Positions 39,078-48,758 of a stretch of 64,000 bases of DNA are shown here, piece by piece (position 1 is the first letter of the stretch; each line of letters begins with the position of its first letter). Position numbers and translations under genes: made by a program. Below the pieces are notes generated by a model, which was given only the letters and a program-made list of their open reading frames with translations, did no database searches and was not told where the DNA came from. The stretch is from positions 62,001 through 126,000 of the forward strand of contig JAJECK010000051.1 of NCBI GenBank assembly GCA_022822085.1, given 5' to 3'. Origin of the DNA: Candidatus Poribacteria bacterium (GTDB taxonomy: Bacteria; Poribacteria; WGA-4E; WGA-3G).

Positions 39078-40523
39078 CTATGCTGGCGTTGACAGGAGTG
39101 ACGGCAGAATACCGATAAGGATAATACCAACTGCCGCGAGTGTCAGTCCGATAACTAAAGTTGAGGGATATGGGTTGAACTCCAGTTCCTCCTCCGGTTC
39201 TCGCATATACATGGTTACGACAACGCGTAGGTAGTAGAACGCTGATATCGCTGTGTTGAGCGCACCGACAATGACAAGCAAGTAGAGTTCAGCTCCGATA
39301 GCAGACTTGAAGAGATACAATTTACCAATGAATCCTGCAGTGGGTGGGAACCCAGCAAGAGACACAAGCATTGTCGTCATGAATATCGCAAGTAACGGTT
39401 TTCGGAATCCGAGTCCTGCGTAATCAGAAATCATTAGGTTCTCACCATCAGCCGTTCTTGCCATGATAACCGCACCGAATGCCCCGATATTCATCACACA
39501 GTAGACAAGGAGATAGAACATGGCACTTGATTTACCATCTGGGGTTGCTGCTGCTAAACCTACCATCACATAACCAGCGTGGGCAATGCTTGAATATGCA
39601 AGCATGCGTTTGATGTTCGTTTGTGCAATAGCAATGACGTTTCCAACCGTCATCGTCAGCATTGCTAAGAACATAATAACACCTGTTGCTTCAGGTGGAA
39701 GCTTAGGTAGTGCCTCTATGAAAATTGTCAGAAATGCAGCGAATCCTGCTGCTTTTGGTCCAGCAGAAATAAACGCGGCGATGGTAGTGGGTGCTCCCTC
39801 ATACACATCTGGTGCCCATTGGTGGAACGGAACGATAGCGACCTTAAAACCGAATCCGACGATAAGCAAGAACATACCTGCTAAAAATAGAGATGATGTT
39901 GTTAGTGGAGTAGATTGATTGTCTACGGTAAGTTTTGATATGATTTCGGGTATATTCGTTGTACCTGCAGCCCCATAAATCAAAGCAATTCCATACAGGA
40001 AAAATGCACTTGCAAACGCACCAAGTAGTAGGTATTTCATACCTGCTTCGCTTGAGGCTGGACTCTCTCGGAAATAGCTTGCTAACACATACAACGATAA
40101 CGACATCAATTCCAGACCGAGGAAAACGATTATCAGTTCGTTGCCTGCAGCCATTAACATCATACCGAGTGTTGCTAACAAGATAAGTAGGTAGTATGGA
40201 CCCTGTTTTTTGTCATCTCTCCCTAAATAGCTTATCGATATCAAAGCCACCAAAATTGTTGAAACGAGAAAGATTATATTGAAGAACAACGAATAACTAT
40301 TTACCTTAAACATGTTGCTGAACAGGGTCTCATCTGTGCCAGCTTGTAGCATCTGGATGGTTGATACTAAAGCAATCCCCGAACCAACGATTGTCATCCA
40401 GGCATGCATCTTTTTTGAAATAGAATCAAACATGTCAAAGACAAGTACTATGAACAACGTTGCAACGATGACAAGTTGTGGCATTAACATTGACCAATTA
40501 ATATCAGTTATCTCAGACGGCAT
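39078..40523 (-). CDS. nuoN: NADH-quinone oxidoreductase subunit N
   Basis: NuoN is one of three antiporter-like membrane subunits of complex I and pumps protons. The 481-aa product has about 14 membrane helices and the family core: NELIIVFLGLELMSLSLYVLASYFRESPASSEAGMK (split here only for description), VAIVPFHQWAPDVYEGAPT with the conserved Lys, and KRMLAYSSIAHAGYVMVG. GGAGG precedes the ATG. It is the last gene of the nuo cluster, separated from nuoM by the NhaD-type antiporter gene. Confidence 0.95.
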   Translation of the reverse strand: MPSEITDINWSMLMPQLVIVATLFIVLVFDMFDSISKKMHAWMTIVGSGIALVSTIQMLQAGTDETLFSNMFKVNSYSLFFNIIFLVSTILVALISISYLGRDDKKQGPYYLLILLATLGMMLMAAGNELIIVFLGLELMSLSLYVLASYFRESPASSEAGMKYLLLGAFASAFFLYGIALIYGAAGTTNIPEIISKLTVDNQSTPLTTSSLFLAGMFLLIVGFGFKVAIVPFHQWAPDVYEGAPTTIAAFISAGPKAAGFAAFLTIFIEALPKLPPEATGVIMFLAMLTMTVGNVIAIAQTNIKRMLAYSSIAHAGYVMVGLAAATPDGKSSAMFYLLVYCVMNIGAFGAVIMARTADGENLMISDYAGLGFRKPLLAIFMTTMLVSLAGFPPTAGFIGKLYLFKSAIGAELYLLVIVGALNTAISAFYYLRVVVTMYMREPEEELEFNPYPSTLVIGLTLAAVGIILIGILPSLLSTPA

Positions 40524-40595
40524 TCAAAACCTCCGTATTATAACTCCGAAATCTCAATAAATTTAGCATCATAATAATAGATAGAAATATTTTTT

Positions 40596-42089
40596 TTATC
40601 GTAAGAACACAAATGTAACGACCACAAAAAGCGGGAATAAAATAACGACAGACCATAACATATATCCGAAGAAACTTGGCATACGGATTCCGCTCTGTTC
40701 AGCGATTGATTTTACCATAAAGTTCGGAGCGTTGCCGATGTAGGTATTCGCACCCATGAATACCGCTCCCACGGAAATACCCGTTAACAATCGGATAAAC
40801 TCCAAGTGTTGCGGCTCAGTCAATTGACCGGACAAAATTTGTGGGACAACTGCTTCAGTAAGGTGTAATTTCCCAAGAGCCGTGTTAAAGAACGTCAAAT
40901 ATGTTGGTGCATTGTCTAAGAAACTGGACAAGATACCGGTAATCCAGAAATAGTGAGAAGGTTCTTGTATAGCAGCGATCAATCCGCTGAGTGCCCCATT
41001 TTCTCCTGCTTTTAGTATAGCAAGTGCCGGAATAATTGTAATAAAAATCCCTGCGAAAACTTTAGCGACTTCTTCAATAGGTTCCCATGAAAATTCGTTA
41101 GTTTGACGTAATTCCCCTTTGAAGGGAGCAAATACGAGTGAAAATACTCCCATTAAGACAATCAATAGTTCACGTGTGATATTTTGCCAATACACATGAA
41201 CGCCGAGAATGTTGACTTCACCCCATTTGACAGAACCACTCATTAGCACAGCACCAACGATTCCAAGTAAGAAAACGAGGTTGAAAAGTCCATCTATACG
41301 AATCGGTTCATTGGTTCCATCATCCGGGACGACACCCCCCTCGCGTTTAAACATAAATGTGTCAAATATAAAGAACAAAATAATCAATATCGCACTAATA
41401 AATAACATGTGCGGTAATAGTGCTGTAGTCGTCCAGAAGAATGGTACACCCCGTAGAAATCCGAGGAATAAAGGCGGGTCTCCTAATGGTGTTAATGAAC
41501 CGCCGATGTTGCTGACAAGAAAAATGAAAAAGACAACGAGATGTACTTTGTTCTTGCGGTATGCGTTTGCTCGGATTAAGGGACGGATGAGTAGCATCGA
41601 TGCACCTGTCGTTCCAACCCACGAGGCAATGACAGTGCCGATGAGCAATAAAACGGTATTGACTATTGGTGTGCCGCGCAACGTTCCACGTACAAGGATA
41701 CCACCTGCAACAGTGAACAACCCCCACAATAGTATGATAAACGGAATATAGTCTAACAGGTAAATGTGAAGAATATCATAGAAAGCCTTTCCTTTGAAAG
41801 CAATGAGATATGGAACTGAAAAGATTAACCCCCATGCTAAAGACATCTTCCCTCCGTGATGCACAAGAAAATGGGAATCGAAAACAAGTGGGAGAATTGC
41901 GATTGATAGAAGAATACCGACAAACGGAATAATGCTCCAGAGTGGTAAATCTTTTCCATCTACGCCGTGTCCATGATGTGCAGCTTCGCCATTATGTGTC
42001 TCATCAGCACCGAAGGTATCCATGGAAACGGATACTGTAAGTGCCAAAATGACACAAAGGATTATAGTAAACGCGATTTTTGATTTCAC
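40596..42089 (-). CDS. NhaD-type Na+/H+ antiporter
   Basis: The 497-aa product has a signal-like N-terminus, a His-rich periplasmic stretch (HNGEAAHHGHGVDG) and about 12 membrane helices. Motifs typical of NhaD are present: VFFIFLVSNIGGSLTPLGDPPLFLG (ion-binding region), SSFLDNAPTYLTFFN and GANTYIGNAPNFMVKSIAE. It exchanges Na+ for H+. The GTG start shares one base with the nuoM stop (taGtg), so it is translated with nuoM. Its place between nuoM and nuoN ties sodium circulation to complex I. The ArsB-like superfamily is the wider family; arsenite transport is unlikely. Confidence 0.88.
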   Translation of the reverse strand: MKSKIAFTIILCVILALTVSVSMDTFGADETHNGEAAHHGHGVDGKDLPLWSIIPFVGILLSIAILPLVFDSHFLVHHGGKMSLAWGLIFSVPYLIAFKGKAFYDILHIYLLDYIPFIILLWGLFTVAGGILVRGTLRGTPIVNTVLLLIGTVIASWVGTTGASMLLIRPLIRANAYRKNKVHLVVFFIFLVSNIGGSLTPLGDPPLFLGFLRGVPFFWTTTALLPHMLFISAILIILFFIFDTFMFKREGGVVPDDGTNEPIRIDGLFNLVFLLGIVGAVLMSGSVKWGEVNILGVHVYWQNITRELLIVLMGVFSLVFAPFKGELRQTNEFSWEPIEEVAKVFAGIFITIIPALAILKAGENGALSGLIAAIQEPSHYFWITGILSSFLDNAPTYLTFFNTALGKLHLTEAVVPQILSGQLTEPQHLEFIRLLTGISVGAVFMGANTYIGNAPNFMVKSIAEQSGIRMPSFFGYMLWSVVILFPLFVVVTFVFLR

Positions 42090-43687
42090 TACTTCGTCAG
42101 TGCCTCCTCATCGGTCTTCTTCAACTTTGCAGTTTCAAGTTCCAGAACAACAGTATCTTGTGATTCTTCGTGGTTTATGAGTTGTCCAACTTCCGGTGTT
42201 GTATCTTCCTCCTTCACTTTGACTTCTGCTGCGACAGCGTCAACAGAGGATTTCATCGGCTCCAAGAATGTATTCGGATACACGCCTATCCATACGATAA
42301 ACAGCAATATGGGTAGGAGTACTGCGAGTTCGCGCGGGTTCAGGTCTGGTAGAGATTCATTGGTGCTGTCTGGTGTGCCGAACATAACACGCTGATACAT
42401 CCACAGCATATAAACCGCTGCCAAAATCACACCCGATGTTGCGAAGACTACATACCATCTTGAAAACGCATTTTCAACAAAGCTACCGAGAAGTATCTTG
42501 AACTCTCCGACAAATCCGTTGAGTCCGGGTAATCCGATAGAGGACAAGGTTACAATCAGAAAGATAGTAGCGAAGACAGGCATTTTCTTTGCCAATCCAC
42601 CGAAATCAACAATCATTCGGCTATGCCTACGTTCATAGATCATGCCTACTAAAAGGAACAATGCGCCTGTGCTTAACCCGTGATTTATCATTTGTAGAAC
42701 GCTTCCCTGTATACCAGTACCACTTTGCGAAAACAGCCCCAAAACAACAAAACCGAGGTGACTTACACTGGAGTATGCGACCAATTTTTTCAAATCAGGT
42801 TGCACCATTGCGACTAATGCCCCGTAAATTATCCCAATGACAGCAAGTGGGACGACCCACGATGTGGCATCTGCTGCTGCTTGTGGGAAAAGTGGTAGGC
42901 AGAATCGTACTATGCCATACGTTCCCATTTTGAGCAGGACACCCGCAAGGATGACACTTCCTACCGTGGGTGCTTCAACGTGTGCATCCGGTAGCCAAGT
43001 ATGGAACGGGAAGAGTGGTACTTTAATTGCGAATGCGATGAAAAATGCAAGGAACAGGTAATTGGCGTGCGTAAATGATTCTTCTGCTGCTAATAACTGG
43101 ACAAGATTAAAACTATCACCGTTTTGGAAGTATAGTGCTAAAATGCCGACTAACATGAGCGCACTGCCAGCCATTGTATACAGGACGAACTTTATGGTGG
43201 CATAAATCCTGCGTTCTCCGCCCCATATACCGATGAGGAAATACATCGGGATCAACATCGCCTCCCAGAACACGAAGAACAGGAGCAGGTCTAATGCACA
43301 GAATACCCCCAACATACCGGTTTCCAGTGCAAGCAGCGACATCATGAATCCGCTGAGCCCTTTCTCTACTGAATTCCAAGCAGCGAGGATACATATTGGC
43401 GTTAGAAATGTCGTAAGCAGCACTAACCACAACGATATACCGTCAATGCCGATGTGGTAACTTGCACCTATACCGGGTATCCAATCCAGGTTTTGGTAAA
43501 AATCTGGATTAGTTTGGAATCCAATGAGTGTCTTATCAAATCCTGTGTAAAGACTTATTGAAATAATAAAGGTGAGTAGTCCAGTACCGAGTGCGATCCA
43601 TTTTACAACATTCGCGCCCAATCCTCTGAGCAATGCAATCGCTATCACGCCAAGCAACGGTAAAAAAATAACTATTGAAAGTAGCAA
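42089..43687 (-). CDS. nuoM: NADH-quinone oxidoreductase subunit M
   Basis: NuoM is an antiporter-like proton-pumping subunit of complex I. The start is TTG at 43687, six bases after AAGGAG. The 532-aa product shows GIDGISLWLVLLTTFLTPI, FFVFWEAMLIPMYFLIGIWGG, VPLFPFHTWLPDAHVEAPT and KKLVAYSSVSHLGFVVLG. The C-terminus has an extra polar tail of about 50 residues (VKVKEEDTTPEVGQL). nuoL lies upstream but is separated by four inserted genes. Confidence 0.96.
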   Translation of the reverse strand: MLLSIVIFLPLLGVIAIALLRGLGANVVKWIALGTGLLTFIISISLYTGFDKTLIGFQTNPDFYQNLDWIPGIGASYHIGIDGISLWLVLLTTFLTPICILAAWNSVEKGLSGFMMSLLALETGMLGVFCALDLLLFFVFWEAMLIPMYFLIGIWGGERRIYATIKFVLYTMAGSALMLVGILALYFQNGDSFNLVQLLAAEESFTHANYLFLAFFIAFAIKVPLFPFHTWLPDAHVEAPTVGSVILAGVLLKMGTYGIVRFCLPLFPQAAADATSWVVPLAVIGIIYGALVAMVQPDLKKLVAYSSVSHLGFVVLGLFSQSGTGIQGSVLQMINHGLSTGALFLLVGMIYERRHSRMIVDFGGLAKKMPVFATIFLIVTLSSIGLPGLNGFVGEFKILLGSFVENAFSRWYVVFATSGVILAAVYMLWMYQRVMFGTPDSTNESLPDLNPRELAVLLPILLFIVWIGVYPNTFLEPMKSSVDAVAAEVKVKEEDTTPEVGQLINHEESQDTVVLELETAKLKKTDEEALTK

Positions 43688-43828
43688 ATAAATCTCCTTC
43701 TAAAAGAGTAACTATAAGAATAATGAAATTGTGTCATATTGTCTGTGCAAGATCAAAACCCACCTATTTGTTCATTACCACAATTGAATTATTAACATAC
43801 ATTTTAAATATCGCATATAAACTACAAA

Positions 43829-44269
43829 TTACCTTCTTTTAAAGACTTTAAAGAACAACCACCAACCCGGTGAAAGCCCAAATGGAATATTTAGAACATT
43901 TAGATATTTATCATTTAATTCGCGGCGGCGTTTTGAAAATCCATTTTGAGGCGTTTTGCGCTGCGATGAATATTTCAACTTACGATTGAACTTTGAGATT
44001 TCCTCAGATGATTTTTCACAGTTGTCCAGAATCCATGCACCTAGTTTGACATCGTTGGTAAGTCTGACAGCTGCATCTTGAAAAGTGCCTACTGTGATTT
44101 CAAGAAAGGACAGAATTTCTGTATCTTGCTCAGAATCAGCACCGTATTTGTAACTCCCGATTTCTCCTGCATGCGCAGCCCGTGCTTTATCAGTCATCCT
44201 TGCGACACCGCAGATGCCAGCAATATCTTGATTAAGTATACCCCGCGGGCGAAAAGTCTTCTGTTTCAT
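43829..44269 (-). CDS. DUF5069-like small protein
   Basis: The 146-aa product has the pattern of DUF5069 proteins (GVARMTDKARAAHAGEIGSYKYGADSEQDTEILSFLEI), a helical family of unknown function, followed by a basic tail (KRRRELNDKYLNVLNIPFG). The usual core is near the N-terminus; the last 60 residues are not recognisable. It lies 41 bp after the methyltransferase gene on the same strand, inside the block inserted between nuoL and nuoM. Confidence 0.6.
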   Translation of the reverse strand: MKQKTFRPRGILNQDIAGICGVARMTDKARAAHAGEIGSYKYGADSEQDTEILSFLEITVGTFQDAAVRLTNDVKLGAWILDNCEKSSEEISKFNRKLKYSSQRKTPQNGFSKRRRELNDKYLNVLNIPFGLSPGWWLFFKVFKRR

Positions 44270-44310
44270 CTGTCTTCTCCATCAACTTATAAAATAGGAA
44301 GTATGTTATA

Positions 44311-45444
44311 TCAGGCTTGATGTCTATCTAATAATAGTCCGAAATATATTTCCAATTCGGACTCCACCTGTTTTTTATCTATCGGTTCAATCTGAAAGTG
44401 TTTTTCAAGATATGGATGATGTCTGATAGTATCGCTAATGAAACAGTGTTTGGACTGCTTAAAAAGGTCATCGTCTATAGGAACATCGCAGTTTCCAAAA
44501 TAAAATGGAAGTCTATGGATGTTTCTTTTGAACACATCTACATAAGCGTAATAATCAAGTTTTGTTTTATCAATGACAATCGTGTTACTGCTATAGTTTT
44601 GGACAAAAGTACGATTCCTTTTTAATGCGTTAATATCCCGCATTGTCCAGAAAAACAGCGAATCATCAGGTATTGGATTATCTTGCTTACTTGGATATTT
44701 CCTTATATAACTTGTGATATATTCGAAGTCGCTTAGACAAAAACGAGTTTCGCCTTCTGTTCTAAATTGGAATGAACGGATATAATCGTAATCCATTCCA
44801 TTTGTATCCCGTTGATAAAAGGCAATGATAATTGGAAAAGGTGTGTGTTTAGCCGATTCAGGGAATTCTCCACTACTTATCAGGACACCATCTATCAGTT
44901 TATAGTTAGCAGTAAACTCCTTTAAGTGTTTAAAATTGGTCTGTTTTATCAAGTAAGACAACGGATGTAAAACACAGATATGGTCTGCTTCAAGTTTATT
45001 GTAAGAACGCAGAAATGATATTCCTAAATCCCGACTTGTTATATCTCCATCTATTTCAAAATCAACCTGTTTAATCTTGTTCCGTATCAGTGATGTTCTA
45101 TCGTTATACGGAGGGTTTCCAACGACAATCAATCTTGTAGACTGCTGAGGAATACCGAATTTTTCTCTTGAAACGTTATGCAAAGAATTAGTCCGAAAAA
45201 ATTGGACTTTGTCTGTGTTCTTTTTCGCGATTTTTATTGCATCTTCGTCTATATCATATCCAATTGTGTGAGCCTGACCATAGTTTTTTAAAAAGTCTCC
45301 ATATCCGCAGGCAGTGTCAATTATCGTGGTCTGTGCATCTATGTAGGGTTTAATTAGTTCCCATGCCAGTTGCACAAATTTAGGTGGTGTGTAGTAACTC
45401 CCCAAGTTAACTCTGTCTTCATAATCTAAATGTTCTTGACTCAT
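44311..45444 (-). CDS. N6-adenine DNA methyltransferase, no restriction partner seen
   Basis: The start is ATG 45444 (MSQEHLDYED), overlapping the antitoxin stop as ATGA; the track start at 45459 is upstream of that overlap. The 377-aa product has motif X (NLGSYYTPPKFV), motif I (IDTACGYGDF, residues 42-51) and motif IV NPPY (110-113), all in the gamma order of type IIG/Eco57I-like adenine methylases. The second half (about 200-377) may recognise DNA. No endonuclease domain or gene adjoins it. It forms one transcription unit with the PIN toxin and antitoxin genes, a rare arrangement. Self-protection or phage-side origin are both possible. Confidence 0.8.
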   Translation of the reverse strand: MSQEHLDYEDRVNLGSYYTPPKFVQLAWELIKPYIDAQTTIIDTACGYGDFLKNYGQAHTIGYDIDEDAIKIAKKNTDKVQFFRTNSLHNVSREKFGIPQQSTRLIVVGNPPYNDRTSLIRNKIKQVDFEIDGDITSRDLGISFLRSYNKLEADHICVLHPLSYLIKQTNFKHLKEFTANYKLIDGVLISSGEFPESAKHTPFPIIIAFYQRDTNGMDYDYIRSFQFRTEGETRFCLSDFEYITSYIRKYPSKQDNPIPDDSLFFWTMRDINALKRNRTFVQNYSSNTIVIDKTKLDYYAYVDVFKRNIHRLPFYFGNCDVPIDDDLFKQSKHCFISDTIRHHPYLEKHFQIEPIDKKQVESELEIYFGLLLDRHQA

Positions 45445-45626
45445 TTTTTGGCAACACAAGATCGATTTTGCTTCTTCCTGTTTTTAAGACGTAGAAATTT
45501 TATACCTTGTTTTTTGAGTTCTTCTTGTCTACGTCTCACATCCACAAAGTAGGCGTGAATATTGTTATTATAGCGATTATTAACTTGCCGTTTTGCTTCC
45601 CGGACCTCTTCAAGAATATCGTTCAT
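45441..45626 (-). CDS. Small antitoxin of the PIN pair
   Basis: The 61-aa product (ILEEVREAKRQVNNRYNNNIHAYFVDVRRRQEELKKQG) matches the short 'EEVRxxRexxxxxxNxDxxaIxxDLRxRQ' proteins that adjoin PIN-domain toxins in cyanobacteria and similar genomes. It lies 10 bp after the PIN gene, and its stop overlaps the methyltransferase start. Function as antitoxin is inferred from size and position. Confidence 0.65.
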   Translation of the reverse strand: MNDILEEVREAKRQVNNRYNNNIHAYFVDVRRRQEELKKQGIKFLRLKNRKKQNRSCVAKK

Positions 45627-45636
45627 AGTTCAGTCT

Positions 45637-46092
45637 CTAATAATTGCGTTGGGGTAAGAATCTGACAGAAAAATACCCCGTTGCTTTACAAATTCGATCA
45701 AACTGGATTTGCTGGTTTGGGTTCGCTAAATGTTTAAGATTCCATGTCGTTAGATAAGGAACTCCATTTACGGCAGTTACTGCTACATGGATCGCATCGC
45801 TTTCTTGGTTTAAAGGAAGCACTCGAGCTTGTAACAGTAGATTCGCAAGAAACTCAACTTCCTCAGTAATCTCAAGTAAACCTAAATTTTCTATGGTTTG
45901 TAATCTAAGTTCAACTTGTTCTTGACGTTTTCCAATTTGAATTTCATCTATAACTCGTTGAGAAATAACAAATTCAAATCGTTTATCGTTCCACAAACGA
46001 TGCGTTGCCTTTTGCATTTCAATGATTTCTGGATCTGTTCTATGCTCCCGTATTAAAAAACTGGGAATTGATGTATCTAAATAGACAAACAC
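45637..46092 (-). CDS. PIN-domain toxin (VapC-like)
   Basis: The 151-aa product has the PIN ribonuclease acid residues: VYLDTSIPSFL (Asp6), VISQRVIDEIQIG (Glu in IDEI) and ESDAIHVAVTAVNGVPYLTTWNLKHLAN (Asp of SDAIH). These enzymes cut RNA, often tRNA or rRNA, when the antitoxin is lost. It is the first gene of a PIN-antitoxin-methyltransferase unit set between nuoL and nuoM. Confidence 0.82.
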   Translation of the reverse strand: MFVYLDTSIPSFLIREHRTDPEIIEMQKATHRLWNDKRFEFVISQRVIDEIQIGKRQEQVELRLQTIENLGLLEITEEVEFLANLLLQARVLPLNQESDAIHVAVTAVNGVPYLTTWNLKHLANPNQQIQFDRICKATGYFSVRFLPQRNY

Positions 46093-46507
46093 TATATCTT
46101 ACTTATTCACGCGGAAATCTTTTCTGTTGAATATTGGAACAGAACCATACAACCCCAACAGTAGAAATTCATATCCGAAATTAAAATGTTTTACTGATTT
46201 GTCAAATTTATTTTTCATCAATTCTATCATTAACTATTTAGTTCATCAAGCGTAAATTTGACCACTATTGAGTATGTGTCAATATAAACTCCCAAAACCC
46301 CGTGCATGTATAAAACAAGACTGCGATAAGAGGCCATCTACACCTTATCCTGCCCTTAAAAGAAAAAAGGACATAAACCAAATATTTGAGAAAGCCTTCA
46401 TCATCTACCGTTGCCTCTTGTTAGTGGGGAACTTTACCCTTGCCTCTTTACAAAGGGAGATCTCCTTACTCTCTTATCAAGAGGGGTGAAAACCATTTCT
46501 ATACGAA
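46093..46507. other. 415-bp gap upstream of the PIN unit
   Basis: No supported ORF. A degenerate inverted repeat (cctcttgttagtgggg near 46410 against cttatcaagagggg near 46475) resembles the inner arms of the MITE-like element at 62507-62637 and may be its relic. A promoter for the PIN unit must lie here but none is clear. Confidence 0.4.
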
Positions 46508-48421
46508 TCAATTAGCAAAAAACAGATAGTATGCAAGGAATAGGACGATACCTATAACCATTGACACAATATATACTTGAACAAGTCCTGTTTGTAATCT
46601 TCGTAGCAAACTACCGATAAATCGGACAAGTGCAGCGACACCGTTGACAATTCCGTCAATAATACCGCTATCAAATAGTTTCCATAACAGGAAATGAGAA
46701 GCGTTTTTTATGGGCTGCACAATAAACGTATTGTATATTTCATCAATATAGTATTTATTCGCAACAAGTTTTTGCAATGCGTTTGTAGGTTCAGCGGAAG
46801 GCACCCGATCTTTATAACGCCTCCAAGCAAAGACGATTCCAAGTATACCAACTATTGACGAAATTATCATAAATGGAATGGCACTGCCTAACGCATCACC
46901 GTGTTCAACTTTGAAACCTGCTACCTTTTCTGTAAAATGATGGAACCAACTATCGTGTCCACCTACACCTAACAGTAAACCGATAATTGCAGACGGGATA
47001 GCGAGAAGTGCCAGCGGAACCCACATCACTGCGGGTGATTCATGCAGATGCGATTCAACTTCAGGTTCTACGCGAGATTTACCGTAAAAAGTGACGAAAA
47101 TCAAGCGGAACATATAGAACGCTGTCAGGAATGCTGTGATTAATCCGATGATGTAAATTACCTGTCCACCCCAAATTTCTGATGAACTTCCCCAAGCACT
47201 ATGTAGGATTTCATCTTTACTCCAGAATCCACTGAGGAACGGGGCACCTGCGATTGCCAACGCACCGACCAAAAATGTTATATGTGTAATCGGCATCTTG
47301 TTCCGCAAACCGCCCATCTTACGCATATCCAATTCGTTTGCCATTGCGTGCATCACACTACCAGCCGTGAGGAACATTAGCCCTTTAAAGAATGCATGTG
47401 TGACCAAGTGAAAGATACCGGATGCATACGCCCCGACACCGACACCGACAAACATGTATCCGAGTTGGCTTACGGTGGAATAGGCAAGAATCCGTTTGAT
47501 GTCGTTCTGTTTAATTGCAATCGTAGCGGCAAAGAAAGCTGTTAACACACCAATCCATGCGACAATATGTCCTGTATGTGCCAGATTATATAGTACTGCG
47601 GACCGGGCAATCATATAGACACCTGCGGTAACCATTGTTGCAGCATGTATTAGGGCACTGACGGGGGTTGGACCTTCCATTGCGTCTGGCAGCCAGACAT
47701 AAAGCGGTATCTGTGCTGATTTTCCTATTGCGCCTACGAATAAGAGTAATGTTGCAACTGCAAGCGTGCTCACTCCAAATATCTTTTCAAAATTATCAGC
47801 TTGAGCATTTTCAAATATGGGTCCGAAGTCAAGTGTTCCGAATGCTGCGAACAGAGTGAACATCCCCAATAGGAAACCGAAATCACCGATTCTGTTGACA
47901 ATAAACGCCTTTTTACCTGCATCCGTAGCGGATTGCTTCTCATACCAGAACCCTATCAACAGATAAGAACAGAGACCAACACCTTCCCATCCCACAAACA
48001 TCATCAAGTAGTTGTTGCCGAGAACGAGGATTAGCATTGCAAAGACAAACAGATTTAGGTAGGCAAAATAACGGGTATACCCTTCATCGCCGTGCATATA
48101 TCCGATGGAATATACGTGGATGAGAAATCCGACACCAGTGATAACTAACAGCATTACGGTTGTTAAGGCATCAACGTGGAATCCGATGCTAACATAATCA
48201 GAGATCCAAGAATATACAATGCCTGCTTCACCTTCAAGTGTGTTCCCTCTGTCTACCGAAACGAACGCTATTATGGAACAGATTAAGGAAACAAGCACAG
48301 CAAGCGCACCAATTCCTCCACTCAGTTTCTCGTTACCTTTTAACCATTTGCCAAATAACCCGTTAATCAGAAACCCAACAAGTGGGGAAATTAACAGGAC
48401 AATAATTAGTTCTTTTGACAT
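46508..48421 (-). CDS. nuoL: NADH-quinone oxidoreductase subunit L
   Basis: NuoL is the distal antiporter-like subunit whose long lateral helix couples the pump modules of complex I. The 637-aa product has MMFVGWEGVGLCSYLLIGFWYEKQ (quoted in part), AQIPLYVWLPDAMEGPTPVSALIHAATMV-type core, KRILAYSTVSQLGYMFVG and the C-terminal lateral-helix region ending LVQVYIVSMVIGIVLFLAYYLF. It follows nuoK by 3 bp. Confidence 0.97.
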   Translation of the reverse strand: MSKELIIVLLISPLVGFLINGLFGKWLKGNEKLSGGIGALAVLVSLICSIIAFVSVDRGNTLEGEAGIVYSWISDYVSIGFHVDALTTVMLLVITGVGFLIHVYSIGYMHGDEGYTRYFAYLNLFVFAMLILVLGNNYLMMFVGWEGVGLCSYLLIGFWYEKQSATDAGKKAFIVNRIGDFGFLLGMFTLFAAFGTLDFGPIFENAQADNFEKIFGVSTLAVATLLLFVGAIGKSAQIPLYVWLPDAMEGPTPVSALIHAATMVTAGVYMIARSAVLYNLAHTGHIVAWIGVLTAFFAATIAIKQNDIKRILAYSTVSQLGYMFVGVGVGAYASGIFHLVTHAFFKGLMFLTAGSVMHAMANELDMRKMGGLRNKMPITHITFLVGALAIAGAPFLSGFWSKDEILHSAWGSSSEIWGGQVIYIIGLITAFLTAFYMFRLIFVTFYGKSRVEPEVESHLHESPAVMWVPLALLAIPSAIIGLLLGVGGHDSWFHHFTEKVAGFKVEHGDALGSAIPFMIISSIVGILGIVFAWRRYKDRVPSAEPTNALQKLVANKYYIDEIYNTFIVQPIKNASHFLLWKLFDSGIIDGIVNGVAALVRFIGSLLRRLQTGLVQVYIVSMVIGIVLFLAYYLFFAN

Positions 48422-48424
48422 GCT

Positions 48425-48730
48425 TTATCCTTTCAGCGAATTAACTTCGTCCACATTAATTGTTTCCCGGTGTTTGAAGACACTGACAATAATAGCTAAT
48501 CCGATTGCGACTTCGGCAGCAGCGACAGCCATAACGAAAAAAACGAACAACTGTCCCTCTACTTGACCCAGACTACGGCTGATCGCAACGAATGCAAGAT
48601 TCGCTGCGTTTAGCATCAGTTCAATACACATAAAGATGATAATTGCGTTTCTTCGGATGAGAACACCGATAACGCCTATTGTAAAGAGAAGCGCACTTAA
48701 AACGAGATAGTATTCTAAATCTAATGGCAT
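48425..48730 (-). CDS. nuoK: NADH-quinone oxidoreductase subunit K
   Basis: The 101-aa, three-helix subunit has the typical core: [28 protein letters not shown] with the conserved Glu for proton transfer (IELMLNAAN), then [17 protein letters not shown] with the second conserved Glu. It lies between nuoJ (28 bp upstream) and nuoL. Confidence 0.97.
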   Translation of the reverse strand: MPLDLEYYLVLSALLFTIGVIGVLIRRNAIIIFMCIELMLNAANLAFVAISRSLGQVEGQLFVFFVMAVAAAEVAIGLAIIVSVFKHRETINVDEVNSLKG

Positions 48731-48758
48731 GTAAAATCCTTTTTCTCCAAATATATTG

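Noticed and set aside
40596-42089. ArsB-type arsenite pump
   Set aside because: The NAPTYLTFFN and NAPNFMV motifs and its place in the nuo cluster favour the NhaD sodium antiporter branch.
46268-46489. 73-aa ORF between nuoL and the PIN unit
   Set aside because: It spans a degenerate inverted repeat and shows no protein-like conservation or ribosome site.
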